From Candidatus Helarchaeota archaeon (GTDB lineage: Archaea; Asgardarchaeota; Lokiarchaeia; Helarchaeales; JABXJV01): a stretch of 7,775 nt of DNA. A program made the translations under genes and the position numbers. The DNA lies in contig JABXJV010000400.1 in NCBI GenBank assembly GCA_013375355.1, positions 1 through 7,775 on the forward strand, read 5' to 3'. The notes beneath the pieces are model-generated. The model saw nothing but the letters and a program-made list of their open reading frames with translations, did not search any database and was not told the DNA's origin. This document shows, in pieces, positions 6,003-7,775 of this stretch. How positions within the stretch are numbered: the stretch's first letter is position 1; the number at the start of each line of letters is the position of its first letter.

Positions 6003-7163
6003 ATGCCTTCTGGAATATTTATTTTCACTGAGAAAGCTGAAAAAGGATTAGAAATTAAAGCTAGATATCCCCAAGATTTAAAAATTGAAGAAAAAACTCT
6101 TAATATTTTAAAAATTTCTCATTCAACTAATAAAATCGTTAATTTTTCTAATGTAACGATTGGAAATTCAAAATTTGCAAGTCTATATACAGGCTCCAAT
6201 AGTAATTATTTTATAAGCTTGTTATTAAAAAATGAAGAAGATCCAATAATTTTTGAAAATATTCTTACATTTATTAGCAAGAAAATTATAAAAAACCTTT
6301 CAGATGATAAATATAAGGATTTTTTACCTGATCTTTTTAATCATATTTTACTCTACCCTAACTTTAAAGAAGATCAAAAGTTAGCAATTGCATATAATGA
6401 TGAGATCAAACGGTTAATTATTTCTAAATTAGTTGAAAATGTTTATATTTTTAGAAAAGACCTTGAAAATTGGTTAAAAGAAAAATTAAGTATAGATCAT
6501 CTTGACATTGATTCTGTTATTAATTCATTATCGAAACTTGGTTTAGTAAAAAAATTATCTGTCGAAGGATTTTCTGATGAATTTGTATTTTTAATTGGAG
6601 ATTTTTTCATAACCCGTGTTCCTCCATCAAATATTATTGAATTAGTTCTTCAAAAGCAAATTCCAGAATACATCGCACAAAATTATGTTTCTAAAGTAAA
6701 AAATTACTTCCAAGATTATTCTCCAACAAATGAAGATGCTGATATAATCTCTGAAATTTTCTGTGATTTAGATAGTTATCAATTATTAAAATTATTACGT
6801 CTTTCACCAGCATCTAAGAAAGGAATAAAGAAGGTTGTAGGCAAATTAAAAGATATAGATGAAACTTTGAACAAACTTCAATCCATAAAGTCTATAGAAA
6901 TATTCAAAGATAAGCAAAATAATGAACATTATTTCCTAATTACTGATCTTCGTATTCAGAAGTTCTTTCCTGAATATTTACTAAATAAAATCCTTGAAAA
7001 TTATAATAATAAATCAATTCCTGAATCATTTTTGATTGAATATTTAAAAAATTTAAAGGACACTTATCAAACAGAAATGGAACGTATTAAGAAGGAAGAA
7101 GAATATTTTGAAGAATGGAAAGAAGTTGAAGAAAAAATAAATAAAGAGTCAGTTGGGGGCTGA
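6003..7163 (+). CDS. Hypothetical protein, predicted longin/roadblock-like domain plus two winged-helix domains
   Basis: I do not recognise a named family for this 386-residue soluble protein. Residues 1-100 look like a small alpha/beta longin- or roadblock-type module: an initial strand GIFIFTEKAEKGLEI, the tripeptide RYP at 21-23, strands around 53-76 (the last being YFISLLL), then a helix IIFENILTFISKKI. Such domains are abundant in Asgard archaea, where they partner small GTPases. Residues about 132-208 and 250-330 each read as helices followed by a beta-hairpin, consistent with winged-helix domains. Residues 345-383 are a charged helix, likely a coiled coil (ERIKKEEEYFEEWKEVEEKI). There is no signal peptide or membrane helix. 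The ATG is preceded by AGGAG (5988-5992) at 10-base spacing. It lies five bases before a surface-protein gene and is probably co-transcribed with it. A role in membrane-associated regulation is only a guess. Domain assignment is from pattern, not from a search. Confidence 0.75.
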   Translation: MPSGIFIFTEKAEKGLEIKARYPQDLKIEEKTLNILKISHSTNKIVNFSNVTIGNSKFASLYTGSNSNYFISLLLKNEEDPIIFENILTFISKKIIKNLSDDKYKDFLPDLFNHILLYPNFKEDQKLAIAYNDEIKRLIISKLVENVYIFRKDLENWLKEKLSIDHLDIDSVINSLSKLGLVKKLSVEGFSDEFVFLIGDFFITRVPPSNIIELVLQKQIPEYIAQNYVSKVKNYFQDYSPTNEDADIISEIFCDLDSYQLLKLLRLSPASKKGIKKVVGKLKDIDETLNKLQSIKSIEIFKDKQNNEHYFLITDLRIQKFFPEYLLNKILENYNNKSIPESFLIEYLKNLKDTYQTEMERIKKEEEYFEEWKEVEEKINKESVGG

Positions 7164-7164
7164 T
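7155..7164 (+). promoter_or_regulatory. Ribosome binding site for the 7169 gene, overlapping the upstream stop
   Basis: GGGGGCTGAT resembles the archaeal Shine-Dalgarno GGAGGTGAT and includes the TGA stop of the preceding gene. It supports the TTG at 7169 as start and suggests translational coupling of the two genes. Confidence 0.5.
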
Positions 7165-7168
7165 TGAA

Positions 7169-7775
7169 TTGTTTGGTAAAAGTAAAAAAATATTATTCTT
7201 TACTGGTTTCATTCTTTTTTTTGGTTTTATTTTAATAGCTGATATAAAAAATGTTGATTCTCCATATCAAAGTTTATATAATTTTCCAAAAGACTCTGTT
7301 GAATTAGAATTAATTAAAAAAGCTGATAACGCTACTCTATTAAATGGGAGCATTGAGAGTCTCTATGAGATTACTACATATAGGTTTGAATCATTTAATA
7401 TTACTTTTAATTATACAGACGCAAATACTAATGCAACAATAGATAATGCAAGTGCAAATTATACATGGTATAATAAAAATAATGTTAGTTCTTATGGAAA
7501 TGGTACACTCATCAAATTAGGAAACGGATCATACACTTTAGATTTTAATACATCTTCTAGAGATATTGGAGAATATGTCATAAATATCCATATTAAAGAA
7601 GAAAATTTTACCGAGCCAAATATGGTTGTTCATTTATCGATTCAAAAGAGACCAACAGAATTCTTGACTTTATCTGGTACATCTTTAAAATTCGAGCGTG
7701 GAGCTCCATCTTTTCTATTTTTTTATTTAGAAGATTCTTATAATAATTCTGAATTAGAAGATTTATCGATTCAAT
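7169..7775 (+). CDS. Membrane-anchored surface protein with Ig-like domain, 3' end beyond the window
   Basis: This open frame runs off the window end: 202 codons are visible with no stop. The TTG start gives a basic N-terminus (MFGKSKK) followed by a hydrophobic segment (residues 8-24), a signal peptide or N-terminal anchor; the remainder should be outside the cell. The exported part is rich in N, T, S and Y and contains 13 N-x-S/T sequons, consistent with heavy archaeal N-glycosylation. Residues about 75-150 read like an immunoglobulin-type beta-sandwich as seen in Lokiarchaeal surface proteins: FNITFNYTDANTNATIDNA, then W-Y, then GNGSYTLDFNTSSRDIGEYVINIHI, then a linking strand ending QKRPTEF that starts another domain. 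Ligand and function are unknown; adhesion or an S-layer-associated role are the usual suggestions. It follows the longin-like gene by five bases, in the same transcription unit. TTG at 7164 is out of frame and was not used. Confidence 0.8.
   Translation, partial: MFGKSKKILFFTGFILFFGFILIADIKNVDSPYQSLYNFPKDSVELELIKKADNATLLNGSIESLYEITTYRFESFNITFNYTDANTNATIDNASANYTWYNKNNVSSYGNGTLIKLGNGSYTLDFNTSSRDIGEYVINIHIKEENFTEPNMVVHLSIQKRPTEFLTLSGTSLKFERGAPSFLFFYLEDSYNNSELEDLSIQ

Noticed and set aside
7164..7166. TTG directly after the stop of the longin-like gene as start of the last gene
   Set aside because: It is in a different frame that stops after about 24 codons; the long open frame is reached only from the TTG at 7169.

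Overview
The window most likely comes from an Asgard archaeon, probably of the Lokiarchaeia. The DNA is very AT-rich. Genes are preceded by archaeal promoter elements (TATA boxes about 30 bases ahead of a start) and by AGGTGAT-type ribosome binding sites, and several starts are TTG. The archaeal-type tungstate transporter WtpABC is present. It is followed by a predicted longin-like/winged-helix protein and by a sequon-rich, Ig-like surface protein, a combination typical of Asgard genomes. The lineage is inferred from gene content and style; no marker gene is present.

Bases 1-488 are non-coding. They carry three exact-length tandem copies of a 34-bp repeat (141-242), with a T7 tract and a small dyad in each unit, plus two inverted repeats. 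Next is a 681-codon gene (489-2534) with no name I recognise. It has an alpha-helical N-terminus, five tandem helix-turn-helix modules of about 55 residues, and a C-terminal domain that looks like a PD-(D/E)xK-type nuclease with an unusual active site. Just 35 bases downstream lies a 68-codon remnant of the C-terminal end of an AMP-forming acyl-CoA synthetase (2570-2776), so the boundary is probably an insertion or deletion scar. Bases 1-2776 therefore look like accessory, rearranged DNA.

Bases 2777-5913 form a conventional operon: T-rich terminators, a promoter with a 28-bp dyad resembling a ModE (molybdate/tungstate regulator) box laid over the TATA element, then wtpA, wtpB and wtpC. WtpA binds tungstate (or molybdate) outside the cell, WtpB is the membrane channel and WtpC the ATPase. 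Together they would supply W/Mo for pterin-cofactor enzymes such as aldehyde:ferredoxin oxidoreductases or formate dehydrogenase, none of which lies in the window.

Bases 5914-7775 begin with a T9 terminator and a new promoter. They hold the longin-like/winged-helix protein (6003-7163) and, five bases later, the 5' part of a membrane-anchored surface protein that runs off the end (7169-7775). These two are probably co-transcribed. The most unusual items are the HTH-array/nuclease-like gene with the 34-bp repeats in front of it, and the ModE-like box on the wtp promoter.
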